Positions 16,559-24,298 of a stretch of DNA of 64,000 nt are shown here, piece by piece. The DNA is from Aquibium carbonis (GTDB lineage Bacteria > Pseudomonadota > Alphaproteobacteria > Rhizobiales > Rhizobiaceae), in assembly GCF_003970795.1 (NCBI RefSeq), contig NZ_RWKW01000031.1, positions 62,001 through 126,000 on the forward strand. Direction: 5' to 3'. Every line of letters starts with the position of its first letter. Positions within the stretch are counted from its first letter, which is position 1. A model generated the notes under the pieces. That model saw nothing but the letters and a program-made list of their open reading frames with translations, did no database searches and was not told the origin of the DNA. Position numbers and translations under genes: made by a program.

Positions 16559-17377
16559 TCAAAGCGCGTAGGCGGGCTCGAGCGAGGGGGTCGGGCGCGA
16601 CAGGCTTTCGATGGACGTGGACGTGGCTTCCTCGGAGAAGCTCTCGTCGGCGCCGTAAATCTCGCGCGCGGCCGACGTGGTCAGGTCCTCGGGCAGGCCG
16701 TCGAACACGATCTCGCCGCCGCGCATCCCGATGACCCGGTCGCAATAGCGGCGCGCGGTGTCGAGCGTATGCAGGTTGCACACGATCATGCGGCCGTCCT
16801 CGTCGTGGATCTTGCGCAGCGCGTCCATCACCACCTGCGCGTTCATCGGGTCGAGCGAGGCGATGGGTTCGTCGGCGAGGATGATCTTGGGGTCCTGCAT
16901 CAGCGCGCGCGCGATCGCCACGCGCTGCTGCTGGCCGCCCGACAGCGCCTCCACGCGCTTCTGCGCATGATCGGCGATCCCCAGCCGCTCCAGGATGTCG
17001 ATCGCCTGGTGGATATCGTCGCGAGGAAAGAGGTTGAGCACGGTGCTCATGGTCGAGCGACGGTTCAGCGTCCCATGAAGCACATTCGAAACAACATCGA
17101 GGCGTGGCACGAGGTTGAACTGCTGGAAGATCATGGCGCAGTCGCGTTGCCAGGAGCGCAGTGCCGAGCCGTTCAGTGCAGAGACTTCGGTGCCGCCGAA
17201 GATGATCTTGCCTTCGGACGGATCGATCAACCGGTTGATCATACGCAGCAGCGTGGACTTTCCGGCGCCGGACCGGCCAATGATCCCCACCATCTGGCCT
17301 TCGGGAATGCGGACCTGGACGTTCTTCACGGCGACGTTGGCGCCGAAGCGGCGTGTCACCTTCTGGATCTCGAGCAT
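16559..17377 (-). CDS. phnC: Phosphonate ABC transporter ATP-binding protein PhnC
   Basis: A 272-residue ABC ATPase. Walker [10 protein letters not shown]-loop IFQQFNLV, signature LSGGQQQR, Walker B IILADEP and switch histidine CNLHTLD are all in order. [16 protein letters not shown] is typical of PhnC. The C-terminal 30 residues ([14 protein letters not shown] onward) extend beyond the usual PhnC length. It is the first gene of the transport operon. A Pho box lies 67-84 bases before its start, on the same strand. Confidence 0.95.
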   Translation of the reverse strand: MLEIQKVTRRFGANVAVKNVQVRIPEGQMVGIIGRSGAGKSTLLRMINRLIDPSEGKIIFGGTEVSALNGSALRSWQRDCAMIFQQFNLVPRLDVVSNVLHGTLNRRSTMSTVLNLFPRDDIHQAIDILERLGIADHAQKRVEALSGGQQQRVAIARALMQDPKIILADEPIASLDPMNAQVVMDALRKIHDEDGRMIVCNLHTLDTARRYCDRVIGMRGGEIVFDGLPEDLTTSAAREIYGADESFSEEATSTSIESLSRPTPSLEPAYAL

Positions 17378-17443
17378 GGAACTCCCTGTCGCGCTTTTGT
17401 CTCGCGTCGGGAGAACCGGGTATCGGAGTTCAGTGAAGGGTGA

Positions 17444-17461
17444 ATGTCAGGGATATGACAG
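17444..17461 (-). promoter_or_regulatory. Pho box upstream of phnC
   Basis: On the minus strand CTGTCATATCCCTGACAT gives two 7-base half-sites (CTGTCAT and CTGACAT) in direct repeat with a 4-base spacer, the PhoB-binding arrangement. A third, weaker unit (CCGTAAC) sits 11 bases further upstream in phase. PhoB would switch on phnCDEE-DUF1045-phnMN in phosphate limitation. Confidence 0.8.
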
Positions 17462-17556
17462 TTGTGTTACGGTTCACAGTTGCTCCGAAGGTTCGTCGGA
17501 TAATCTGGTGATCGTTCGACTTTTCAGTCCATGGCCGTGTCTTTCCGGGGCGGCAT

Positions 17557-18171
17557 CTACCCTTCGTGTTTCTCCAGAAACGCCTCCGCCGATAGCGTCC
17601 TGAAATCGTCGAGCGCGGCTCCCAGGCGGTCGTGACTCCAGTCCCACCAGCCGAGCGCCTGGTAACGTTCGGCCGTGCACTTGTCGAAGCGCTGGCGGAT
17701 CGGCCGCGCCGGCACGCCTCCGACGATGGTATAGGGCGCGACATCCCTGGACACGACCGCGCCGGCGCCGATCACCGCCCCGTCTCCCACGGTGACGCCG
17801 GGCAGAATCGTCGCGCCATGTCCGAGCCAGGTATCGTGGCCGATCGTCACCTTGTGGTCCCGTCGCCAGCCGAAGAAGGCGTCGTCATTCTCTGCGGCGG
17901 GCCAATAATCAGCCGAGCGGTAGGTGAAATGGTGCAGTGTCGGTCGCCAGGTCGGATGGTTGGTGGCGTTGATGCGGCAGGCGGCGGCGATGTTGGCGAA
18001 TTTGCCGATCTGCGCGCACCACGCCGAGCCGTCCCGCATGATGTAGGAGTAATCGCCGAAGGTGGTGTCGGTGATCTGGCAGCGCTCGGCGATCTCGGTA
18101 TACCGCCCCAGCGTCGAGTTAGAGACCTCCGCTGTCGGGTGGATGAGCGGCTCGGGAGACAGCCTGGTCAT
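17557..18171 (-). CDS. Phosphonate-locus hexapeptide-repeat acyltransferase
   Basis: A 204-residue left-handed beta-helix transferase of the DapH/LacA type that occurs in phn operons (TIGR03308 group). Hexapeptide turns include [29 protein letters not shown], cited here as a region near residues 130-158. [15 protein letters not shown] carries the active-site His region of xenobiotic acetyltransferases. It could acetylate aminoalkylphosphonates, the job done by PhnO in enterobacteria, but that is inference. The ATG at 18171 overlaps the phnL stop in ATGA. It closes the phnG-L operon; a 179-base gap with a Pho box follows before phnC. Confidence 0.88.
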   Translation of the reverse strand: MTRLSPEPLIHPTAEVSNSTLGRYTEIAERCQITDTTFGDYSYIMRDGSAWCAQIGKFANIAAACRINATNHPTWRPTLHHFTYRSADYWPAAENDDAFFGWRRDHKVTIGHDTWLGHGATILPGVTVGDGAVIGAGAVVSRDVAPYTIVGGVPARPIRQRFDKCTAERYQALGWWDWSHDRLGAALDDFRTLSAEAFLEKHEG

Positions 18172-18878
18172 GCCGCCACCTTCTTCGGTGCGAAGCGGGT
18201 GACGTCGATGACCGCGTCGGCCACCGCCTCGCGTACGTCCTGATCGTGAAAGATGCCGAGCAGGGCGACGCCGGCCTGCTTCTTCTCGGCGATCAGATCG
18301 ATGACGACCTGGCGATTCACCGCATCGAGCGACGCCGTCGGCTCGTCGAGCAGCAGGATCGGGTGACTGGTGATGAAGCCGCGCGCGATGTTGACGCGCT
18401 GCTGTTCGCCGCCCGAGAAGGTCGCGGGTGGCAGGGACCACAAGGTCTTCGGCAGGTTCAGCCGGGCAAGAAGGGCGGCTGCGCTGTCGCGTGCCGCCTC
18501 GCGGTCCGCACCCGCCGTGGTCAGCGGTTCGGCCACGACGTCGAGGGCCGACACGCGCGGCACCGTGCGCAGGAACTGGCTGACATAGCCGATCGTTTCG
18601 CGCCGCACCGACAGCACTACGCGCGGCGCTGCGCGGGCGATGTCGACGAGCATGCCGCGATGCTGCACGATGATCTGGCCGGTGTCGACGCTGTAGTTGC
18701 CGTAGAGCATCTTCAGGATGGAGCTCTTGCCGGCGCCCGACGGGCCGCCGAGCACGGCACATTCGCCGGCTCTCAGCGAGAAGGAAACGTCGTCGACGAC
18801 CGGCAGCTTCAGCCCACCGCGCAGATGCATTGTGAAGCCCTTGGCGACTTCGGATACGACGAGGGGAGTGGCCATCAT
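18168..18878 (-). CDS. phnL: Phosphonate C-P lyase system protein PhnL
   Basis: A 236-residue ABC-type ATPase of the C-P lyase machinery. Walker A is [10 protein letters not shown], the signature FSGGEQQR, and Walker [13 protein letters not shown]. PhnL is needed for phosphonate use in vivo and in E. coli binds with PhnK to the PhnGHIJ core. It is not a transporter subunit. Two ATG codons stand in tandem. The first (18878) overlaps the phnK stop in ATGA and is taken as the start. Confidence 0.94.
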   Translation of the reverse strand: MMATPLVVSEVAKGFTMHLRGGLKLPVVDDVSFSLRAGECAVLGGPSGAGKSSILKMLYGNYSVDTGQIIVQHRGMLVDIARAAPRVVLSVRRETIGYVSQFLRTVPRVSALDVVAEPLTTAGADREAARDSAAALLARLNLPKTLWSLPPATFSGGEQQRVNIARGFITSHPILLLDEPTASLDAVNRQVVIDLIAEKKQAGVALLGIFHDQDVREAVADAVIDVTRFAPKKVAA

Positions 18879-19678
18879 CACACCTGCAGGATCGAGGAAA
18901 CGAGCAATTGCGTATAGGCTTCGCGCGGATCGTCGAGCACGCGGTCGGTCAGGCCGGTCTCGATCACGCGGCCGTCCTTCATCACCATCATGCGGTGCGA
19001 TAGAAGCCGCGCGACGGCCAAGTCGTGCGTGACCACGATCGCCGCCAGCCCGAGATCGGCCACCAGCCCGCGCAGGAGGTCGAGCAGCCGCGCCTGCACC
19101 GAGACGTCCAGCCCGCCGGTCGGCTCGTCCATGAACACCAGCCTGGGCGACGTGACGAGGTTGCGGGCGATCTGCAAACGCTGGCGCATGCCGCCCGAAA
19201 AGGCGCGGGGCTCGTCGTCGATGCGGTCGGCGCCGATTTCGACCCGACCGAGCCAGTCGATCGCGGTCGAGCGGATGTTGCCGTAGTGACGGTCGCCCAC
19301 CGCCATCAGCCGTTCGCCGACGTTCGCGCCGGCCGAGACGGTCATCCGCAGGCCGTCGGCCGGGTTCTGGTGCACGAAGCCCCAGTCCGTGCGCATCAGG
19401 AATCGCCGCTCGGCCTCGCTCATGCGGTAGAGTTCGCGCCACGTATGGTCGCGCATGCGGTAGGACACCGTGCCCGACGTCGGCATCAGCCGCGACGAGA
19501 TGCAGTTGAGCAGCGTCGTCTTGCCGGAGCCGGATTCGCCAACCACCGCCAGTACTTCGCCGGGCCACAGCTCGAAGGAAACGTCCTCGCAGCCGGTGCG
19601 CGCGCCGTAGGACTTGGAGACGGAGGAGACGCGCAGCAGGGGCGTGTCGTCCGCCGGTGAAGAAACCGTAACGCTCAT
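18878..19678 (-). CDS. phnK: Phosphonate C-P lyase system protein PhnK
   Basis: A 266-residue ABC-type ATPase that docks on PhnJ in the C-P lyase core. Walker [10 protein letters not shown], signature FSGGMRQR, and Walker [14 protein letters not shown] are intact. [14 protein letters not shown], after the Q-loop, is typical of PhnK. Start [13 protein letters not shown] at 19678 overlaps the phnJ stop by four bases; the longer frame reads into phnJ and is rejected. It works with PhnL downstream. Confidence 0.95.
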   Translation of the reverse strand: MSVTVSSPADDTPLLRVSSVSKSYGARTGCEDVSFELWPGEVLAVVGESGSGKTTLLNCISSRLMPTSGTVSYRMRDHTWRELYRMSEAERRFLMRTDWGFVHQNPADGLRMTVSAGANVGERLMAVGDRHYGNIRSTAIDWLGRVEIGADRIDDEPRAFSGGMRQRLQIARNLVTSPRLVFMDEPTGGLDVSVQARLLDLLRGLVADLGLAAIVVTHDLAVARLLSHRMMVMKDGRVIETGLTDRVLDDPREAYTQLLVSSILQV

Positions 19679-20562
19679 CGCACCGCCTCCAGGCCGTCCA
19701 CCGCCATGCCGAGTTCGCCGACATGTCCCGCCTCGCGCCGCTTCTCGCAGAAGTCGGTGTCGGAGCAGACGAACATCCGCCCGCCGCGATCGTCGAGGAT
19801 CACCTCGTCGAGATAGACCTGCTCGGCGCCGCACAGCGCGCAGGGCTTTTCGAACCTCTGCACCTCGAACGGATGGTCCTCGAAGTCGAGGCTCACGACG
19901 CTGGTGTGAGGCGGGATGGCGTAGATCCGCTGCTCGCGGCCGGCCCCGAAAAGCTGCAAGGCCGCCGACATGTGCATCTTCGGATTGTCGAACTTCGGCG
20001 TCGGCGACGGGTCCATCACGTAGCGCCCTTCCACCTTCACCGGATAGGCATAGGTCGTGGCGATGTGGCCGTTGCGGGCGATGTCCTCGTAGAGCTTCAC
20101 GTGCATCAGCCCGTACTCCTCCAGCGCGTGCATCTTGCGCGTCTCGGTCTCGCGCGGTTCCAGGAAGCGCAGCGGCTCGGGAATCGGCACCTGGTAGACG
20201 AGCGTCTGGCCCTCGCTGAGCGGATGCTCGGGGATGCGGTGGCGGGTCTGGATGATCGTCGCCCGGGCCGTGTCCGTGGTGGTTTCCACGTCCGCCACCT
20301 TGCGGAAGAAGGCGCGGATCGACACTGCGTTGGTGGTGTCGTCGGCGCCCTGGTCGATGACCTTGAGCACGTCGTCGGGACCGATGATCGAGGCCGTTAC
20401 CTGCACGCCGCCCGTGCCCCAGCCATAGGGCATCGGCATTTCGCGACTGGCGAAGGGCACCTGATAGCCCGGGATCGCGATACCCTTGAGAATCGCGCGC
20501 CGGATCATGCGCTTCGTCTGCTCGTCCAGATAGGCGAAGTTGTATGTGGCGATATCGCTCAT
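19675..20562 (-). CDS. phnJ: Alpha-D-ribose 1-methylphosphonate 5-phosphate C-P lyase PhnJ
   Basis: A 295-residue radical-SAM enzyme that breaks the carbon-phosphorus bond. The four conserved cysteines are at the exact E. coli positions: Cys241, Cys244, Cys266 and Cys272 (CALC and CSDTDFC). Three bind the [4Fe-4S] cluster and one, Cys272, is the thiyl-radical residue. N-terminal blocks GYQVPFASREMPMPYGWGTG are standard. The reaction yields alkane and 5-phosphoribosyl 1,2-cyclic phosphate. A 276-base gap to phnI holds a small opposite-strand frame, unusual for an otherwise overlapping operon. Confidence 0.97.
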   Translation of the reverse strand: MSDIATYNFAYLDEQTKRMIRRAILKGIAIPGYQVPFASREMPMPYGWGTGGVQVTASIIGPDDVLKVIDQGADDTTNAVSIRAFFRKVADVETTTDTARATIIQTRHRIPEHPLSEGQTLVYQVPIPEPLRFLEPRETETRKMHALEEYGLMHVKLYEDIARNGHIATTYAYPVKVEGRYVMDPSPTPKFDNPKMHMSAALQLFGAGREQRIYAIPPHTSVVSLDFEDHPFEVQRFEKPCALCGAEQVYLDEVILDDRGGRMFVCSDTDFCEKRREAGHVGELGMAVDGLEAVR

Positions 20563-20638
20563 TTTATCGATCCGCTTCGGCTGGTTTCAACGTTTCGCCA
20601 GTATTGTTTGCTATCAAATGGGTGGACGGGGAAACGAT

Positions 20639-20836
20639 ATGGACATCCTGACTCACGTGCTTCCGCTGAAGTCGGCAATTCTGGCGATCGGCTGCGTTTC
20701 GGCCGTCGGGGTGCTGTTTGCGCTCGGCCGTTCGAGTGCGCGCAACTGGGACCATTCCTGCATCAGCCCCTTCGGAAAGCATGACGGCGACGGCTGGTCG
20801 GAACGCCGCGAGGCGACCGTGAGGGGCGACGACTGA
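20639..20836 (+). CDS. Small single-span membrane protein, antisense in the phnI-phnJ gap
   Basis: A 65-residue frame opposite to the phn operon, filling the only large gap in it. The ATG at 20639 is preceded by GACGGGGAAA at 20626-20635, a fair ribosome site. Residues 9-30 (PLKSAILAIGCVSAVGVLFALG) form one convincing membrane helix. The charged tail contains WDHSCISPFGKHDGDGWSERRE. It ends two bases from the phnI stop, convergent with it. No family is recognised. It could be a small membrane peptide carried with the phn locus, or chance coding in an inserted spacer. Confidence 0.5.
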   Translation: MDILTHVLPLKSAILAIGCVSAVGVLFALGRSSARNWDHSCISPFGKHDGDGWSERREATVRGDD

Positions 20837-20838
20837 CG

Positions 20839-21945
20839 TCATTCGGCCGCTTCCTTGCGCTCGGCGGAGGCCCCCCGCCGCTCGTCGAATTCCGTGCGCA
20901 TCTGGCGCACCAATCCAAGCTCGGCCTGGAAGTCGACATAGTGCGGCAGCTTCAGGTGCTCCACGAAGCCCGTTGCCTGCACGTTGTCGGAATGGGCGAT
21001 GACGAATTCCTGGTCCTGCGCCGGCGCGACGATGTCCTCGCCGAACTCGGCGGCCCTCAAGGCCCGGTCGCATAGCGACATCGCCATCGCCTTGCGCTCG
21101 GACTGGCCCATCACCAGCCCGTAACCCCGGGTGAACTGCGGCGGCGCCTTCATCGATCCCTTGAACTGGTTGACCATCTGGCACTCGGTCACGCGGATCC
21201 GGCCCAGGGGGACGGCGAAAGGCAGTTCGGGCACGTCGAGCTCGACGTCGACTTCGCCGATGCGGATCTCGCCGACGAAGGGATGCGTGCGGCCGAAGCC
21301 GCGCTGCGTCGAATAGGCGAGCGCCAGCAGGAAACCTTCGTCGCCGCGCGACAGCGCCTGCAGCCGTACATCGCGATCCATCGGGTACTCGGCCGGCTGG
21401 CGCGTGATATCGCCGGGCTCCGTGCCGGCCCCCGCAGCGCCGTCGGGCTCGATCAGACCTTCCTGCGCCAGGATCTCGGTCACGCGCGGCATCGGCTCGG
21501 GCGCCTCCGGTCGGACGGCCGGTGCCTCGACCGGTGCGTCGCCGGCCAGTTCCGGATCGAGGAGCCGGTGGGTGTAGTCGAAGGTCGGGCCAAGCAGCTG
21601 TCCGCCCGGCAGGTCCTTGTAGGTTGCCGATACGCGCCGCTCCACTAGCATCGCGCCGGTCTCCACCGGGCGCGAATAGCCGAAGCGCGGCAAGGTGGTG
21701 CGGTAGGCGCGGGTTAGGAAAATCGCCTCGATCATGTCCCCGCGGGCCTGGCGTATCGCGAGGGCCGCCAGTTCACGGTCGTAAAGCGAACCTTCCGCCA
21801 TGACGCGGTCGACGGCGAGCGCCAGCTGTTCGACGATCTGGTCGAGCCTCAGCGCCGGAACGTCGCGGTCGCCACGGCGGCGGTCGGCGAGCAGGCGATG
21901 CGCGTTGTCGATGGCGACCTCGCCGCCCTTTACGGCAACATACAT
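20839..21945 (-). CDS. phnI: C-P lyase core protein PhnI
   Basis: A 368-residue core subunit. PhnI, with PhnG, PhnH and PhnL, transfers methylphosphonate to the ribose of ATP with loss of adenine, giving ribose 1-methylphosphonate 5-triphosphate. Diagnostic segments are MYVAVKGGEVAIDNAHRLL at the start, LARAYRTTLPR-like AIFLTRAYRTTLPRFGY, and RGFGRTHPFVGEIRIGEV. NQFKGSMKAPPQFTRGYGLV and VEHLKLPHYVDFQAELGLVR complete the match. The start lies three bases after the phnH stop. Confidence 0.96.
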   Translation of the reverse strand: MYVAVKGGEVAIDNAHRLLADRRRGDRDVPALRLDQIVEQLALAVDRVMAEGSLYDRELAALAIRQARGDMIEAIFLTRAYRTTLPRFGYSRPVETGAMLVERRVSATYKDLPGGQLLGPTFDYTHRLLDPELAGDAPVEAPAVRPEAPEPMPRVTEILAQEGLIEPDGAAGAGTEPGDITRQPAEYPMDRDVRLQALSRGDEGFLLALAYSTQRGFGRTHPFVGEIRIGEVDVELDVPELPFAVPLGRIRVTECQMVNQFKGSMKAPPQFTRGYGLVMGQSERKAMAMSLCDRALRAAEFGEDIVAPAQDQEFVIAHSDNVQATGFVEHLKLPHYVDFQAELGLVRQMRTEFDERRGASAERKEAAE

Positions 21946-21948
21946 GGC

Positions 21949-22566
21949 TCAAGCCTCCGTTTCGAAGATGCGCGTGGTGCGCGGCAGACAGGAGATCGCG
22001 TCGGGCGCGGCCAGGATCAGGTCGACGCCCCGCGGGAACCGGGCCCGGTTCTGCTTCCACTGGGCAGCGAAATGGCGCGGCAGCGGAAACGGCGAAAGCG
22101 CCGCAGACGTCTCGATCCCAGGCCCTTCGAGATGGAGTTCGCGCCCCTTGGTGAGCGTGTCGACCTGCAGGATCAGCGTCGTCGACCGGTCGGGATATTC
22201 CTGCGATCCCTGAGCGAAGTTCTCCAGCGCCATCAGTTCGCCGGGGCTGCTTGCAAGAACGAAATGCGCGTCGGCCGGAATGGTCGTCAGCGGCGCACCG
22301 CAGTGAAAGCCGAGCCAGCCGCGGACGTCGGTCGATACGTCGAGCCGGGCGTCCAGCCAGAGCGGCGTGTCGTGGTCGCACAAGGTGAGAGCCACGGAAG
22401 CGGCGGTCGACGTCAGCGGTGCCGGTGGCAGGGCCAAGGCCGCGACGGGGTGCACGGTCCCGGGGCGCGCCATGGCGTCCATCAACGCACGAAACACGGC
22501 CTGCGCGGCCAGGGGCGGATTCTGGAAGCCGCCCTCGATGGGCGTCGTGGTCAGGAAGCCGTTCAT
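21949..22566 (-). CDS. phnH: C-P lyase core protein PhnH
   Basis: A 205-residue PLP-transferase-like-fold protein without catalytic activity of its own, part of the PhnGHIJ core. It has the family start GGFQNPPLAAQAVFRALMDAMARPG, the central SPGELMALENFAQGSQEYPDRSTTLILQV, cited here as two adjacent blocks near residues 108-136, and NRARFPRGVDLILAAPDAI at the end. The ATG at 22566 begins MNGFLTTTPIEGG. It lies one base after the phnG stop and is translated with phnG and phnI. Confidence 0.95.
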   Translation of the reverse strand: MNGFLTTTPIEGGFQNPPLAAQAVFRALMDAMARPGTVHPVAALALPPAPLTSTAASVALTLCDHDTPLWLDARLDVSTDVRGWLGFHCGAPLTTIPADAHFVLASSPGELMALENFAQGSQEYPDRSTTLILQVDTLTKGRELHLEGPGIETSAALSPFPLPRHFAAQWKQNRARFPRGVDLILAAPDAISCLPRTTRIFETEA

Positions 22567-22567
22567 C

Positions 22568-23047
22568 TCAATCCTCTCCGCGCACCATGGTGAAGAAGTC
22601 GACCCGGGTCGCCGCGGTTTCGGCGCGCTGCTGCGCCTCGGCCTGCGCCGCCCTGGCGGCCAGAGGCAGGATGATCCGTTCCTCGACGGTCGCGCGCATG
22701 TCGGCGCGCTGCCACAGCGCGTCGATCGTTGCCGACAAGGTCGCCTTCTCGCGGTCGCGACCGAGGGCATAGGCATGCCCGATCTCGCCGGTCGCGAGTC
22801 GAACCGTAGCGCGCGTCACCGTCGCTTCGCCGAAGTTGAACGGTGCACCGCCGCCGCCCATGCGCCCGCGCAGCGTCACCAGGCCGGTTTCGGGGCCGCG
22901 CAAGGTCCTGGCCTCCACACATATCCCGGCCTCTCGCCAGAGGGCCCGGAGGTCTTCGGCCGGCGCGGCGGAAAGGGCCGCCATCGCAGCCTTGCGTCGG
23001 GCGTTTTCTTCCTGATCGCGCGAGCGATCCCTCGGGGCGCTGGCCAT
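22568..23047 (-). CDS. phnG: C-P lyase core protein PhnG
   Basis: A 159-residue core subunit. FNFGEATVTRATVRLATGEIGHAYALGR is the diagnostic block (near residues 79-106), with the active-site-like GEATVTRA. The start is set at ATG 23047, beginning MASAPRDRSRD, because GGAGA stands 9-13 bases before it. The frame can be extended to a TTG at 23095, but that would overlap the PhnF-type palindrome. First gene of the phnGHIJKL unit. Its promoter region holds a Pho box and the palindrome. Confidence 0.93.
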   Translation of the reverse strand: MASAPRDRSRDQEENARRKAAMAALSAAPAEDLRALWREAGICVEARTLRGPETGLVTLRGRMGGGGAPFNFGEATVTRATVRLATGEIGHAYALGRDREKATLSATIDALWQRADMRATVEERIILPLAARAAQAEAQQRAETAATRVDFFTMVRGED

Positions 23048-23077
23048 GCTGCGGGTCTCCGCTTGTTCTTTCAATTC

Positions 23078-23093
23078 GTCTATTGATATAGAC
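23078..23093. promoter_or_regulatory. Probable PhnF operator between phnG and phnF
   Basis: GTCTATTGATATAGAC is a perfect 6-4-6 palindrome. It is followed at 23094-23108 by the AACTATACA/AACTATAC direct repeat. HutC-type GntR regulators such as PhnF bind GTxTA-like palindromes. The site lies 31 bases before phnG and 65 bases before phnF, so it could control both directions. The AT-rich composition contrasts with the flanking coding DNA. Confidence 0.65.
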
Positions 23094-23129
23094 AACTATA
23101 CAAACTATACGTTTTCCTATTCCCTGTCC

Positions 23130-23147
23130 ATGACGGACAGATGACAG
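23130..23147 (-). promoter_or_regulatory. Pho box upstream of phnG
   Basis: On the minus strand CTGTCATCTGTCCGTCAT contains CTGTCAT and CCGTCAT in direct repeat with a 4-base spacer, the PhoB layout. It ends 83 bases before the phnG ATG and just precedes the PhnF-type palindrome, so PhoB activation and PhnF repression could be combined. It also overlaps the 5' leader of phnF. Confidence 0.7.
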
Positions 23148-23157
23148 GAGACGTCCC

Positions 23158-23901
23158 ATGGCCGTGAAGGCCGCGACGACCATGGACCGAAGGACGGGTG
23201 TCGCCCTGTGGCGGCAGATCGCCGACCGAATCCGCCAGGGCATCGCAGCGGGCGAGTTCGGCGAAGGCGGGCGGCTGCCGCCGGAAACGGCGCTGGCCGA
23301 ACGTTTCGGCGTCAACCGCCACACCGTGCGCGGCGCCATTGCCGCGCTCGTGCAGGAGGGCGTGCTGCGGGCCGAGCAGGGCCGCGGCACCTTCGTCGAG
23401 CGTCGCAAGCGGCTGTCCTATCCGATTGCCCGGCGCACGCGCTTTTCAGAAGGATTGCGCGACCAGGCGCAGGATCGCCGGGGGCATCTGCTTGGCGAGA
23501 CCCGCGAGGATGCGGATACCCGCGTGGCCGAGGCGCTCGGGCTCCAGCCCGGCGCGCCCGTCTTGCGCGTCGAAACGATGAGCGAGGCCGACGGCCGTCC
23601 GGTTTCGTGCGCAACGAGCTGGTTCGACGCGGCGCGCTTTGCCGGCATGGGCGAGGCCATCGCCGAGACCGGCTCGGTCACGCTCGCCTATCGCCGCCAT
23701 GGCGTGGAGGATTATTTCCGTCAGTCGACCACCGTTTCGGCCCGGCACGCCGACGTCGGCGACCTGGCCGCGCTGAAGCTGGCGCCTGGCGCAATCGTCC
23801 TCGTTGCGCTGGCGGTGAACGTCGACGTCGAGGGCCGGCCGATCCAGTTTTCCGAGACGCGCTTCGCCGCCGATCGCGTCGAACTGGCGGTGGCCGAATA
23901 G
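23158..23901 (+). CDS. phnF: Phosphonate locus GntR-family regulator PhnF
   Basis: A 247-residue GntR regulator of the HutC subfamily. The winged helix at about 10-78 includes WRQIADRIRQGIAAGEF, LPPETALAERFGVNRHTVRGA and VLRAEQGRGTFV. A UTRA ligand-binding domain follows (LRVETMSEADGRPVSCATSWF and later HADVGDLAALKLAPGA). PhnF usually represses the C-P lyase genes until the proper ligand is present. It is divergent from phnG, with a GTCTAT-N4-ATAGAC palindrome between them. The ATG at 23158 has ACAGGAG at 23144-23150. Confidence 0.93.
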   Translation: MAVKAATTMDRRTGVALWRQIADRIRQGIAAGEFGEGGRLPPETALAERFGVNRHTVRGAIAALVQEGVLRAEQGRGTFVERRKRLSYPIARRTRFSEGLRDQAQDRRGHLLGETREDADTRVAEALGLQPGAPVLRVETMSEADGRPVSCATSWFDAARFAGMGEAIAETGSVTLAYRRHGVEDYFRQSTTVSARHADVGDLAALKLAPGAIVLVALAVNVDVEGRPIQFSETRFAADRVELAVAE

Positions 23902-23905
23902 CTGC

Positions 23906-24109
23906 TCAGCCGTTCGGGTCGTCCCCGTCCGGCGGCACCTTGTAGGCGTAGAGCAGGCTCCAGGCGCCATAGGCCGTCACCGCCGCCGCGATCAGGGTCC
24001 AGGTCTGGTCGCCATAGGCCCATTCGACGACGGCCCAGCCGGCGCAGACGACAACGATGGCGACCCGCCGCCCGAGCGGCCGAAAGAATGTATCGCCTGC
24101 TTTCGCCAT
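23906..24109 (-). CDS. Small two-helix membrane protein
   Basis: A 67-residue protein convergent with phnF, with stop codons five bases apart. Two hydrophobic spans, VAIVVVCAGWAVVEWAYG and TWTLIAAAVTAYGAWSLLYAY, are separated by a short polar turn, and the tail is acidic (PPDGDDPNG). The ATG at 24109 has GAGGATCAG just upstream; the longer in-frame start does not. The layout suits small alphaproteobacterial inner-membrane proteins of unknown role. No function is assigned. Confidence 0.55.
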   Translation of the reverse strand: MAKAGDTFFRPLGRRVAIVVVCAGWAVVEWAYGDQTWTLIAAAVTAYGAWSLLYAYKVPPDGDDPNG

Positions 24110-24298
24110 TCGCTGATCCTCGTTCCGTCCTAGCAGCGACGTCTCTCGAGGCCGCAAGATGCGATGCCTCGCATGTTTCGCCGCGTCACGAAAGTCTCAC
24201 GCCTAAGTGAGGCGATTGTGTCGCCGCGTTCGGTTGACCGCCCTCCGTCGCCCATGCTCAATCCAGGGCCGATACGCCTGCCGCCCTGGAGACTTCCG

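Noticed and set aside
17557-18762. A 401-codon version of the hexapeptide transferase
   Set aside because: The upstream part is phnL read in another frame. ATG 18171 overlaps the phnL stop as in the rest of the operon.
23048-23095. phnG start at TTG 23095
   Set aside because: It would run through the PhnF-type palindrome. ATG 23047 has a ribosome site.
24110-24298. A thiamine (TPP) riboswitch before the YnjBCD-type genes
   Set aside because: YnjBCD resembles thiamine/iron importers, but no CTGAGA-type core or THI-box pairing was found. Only a small CGCCT/AGGCG dyad is present.
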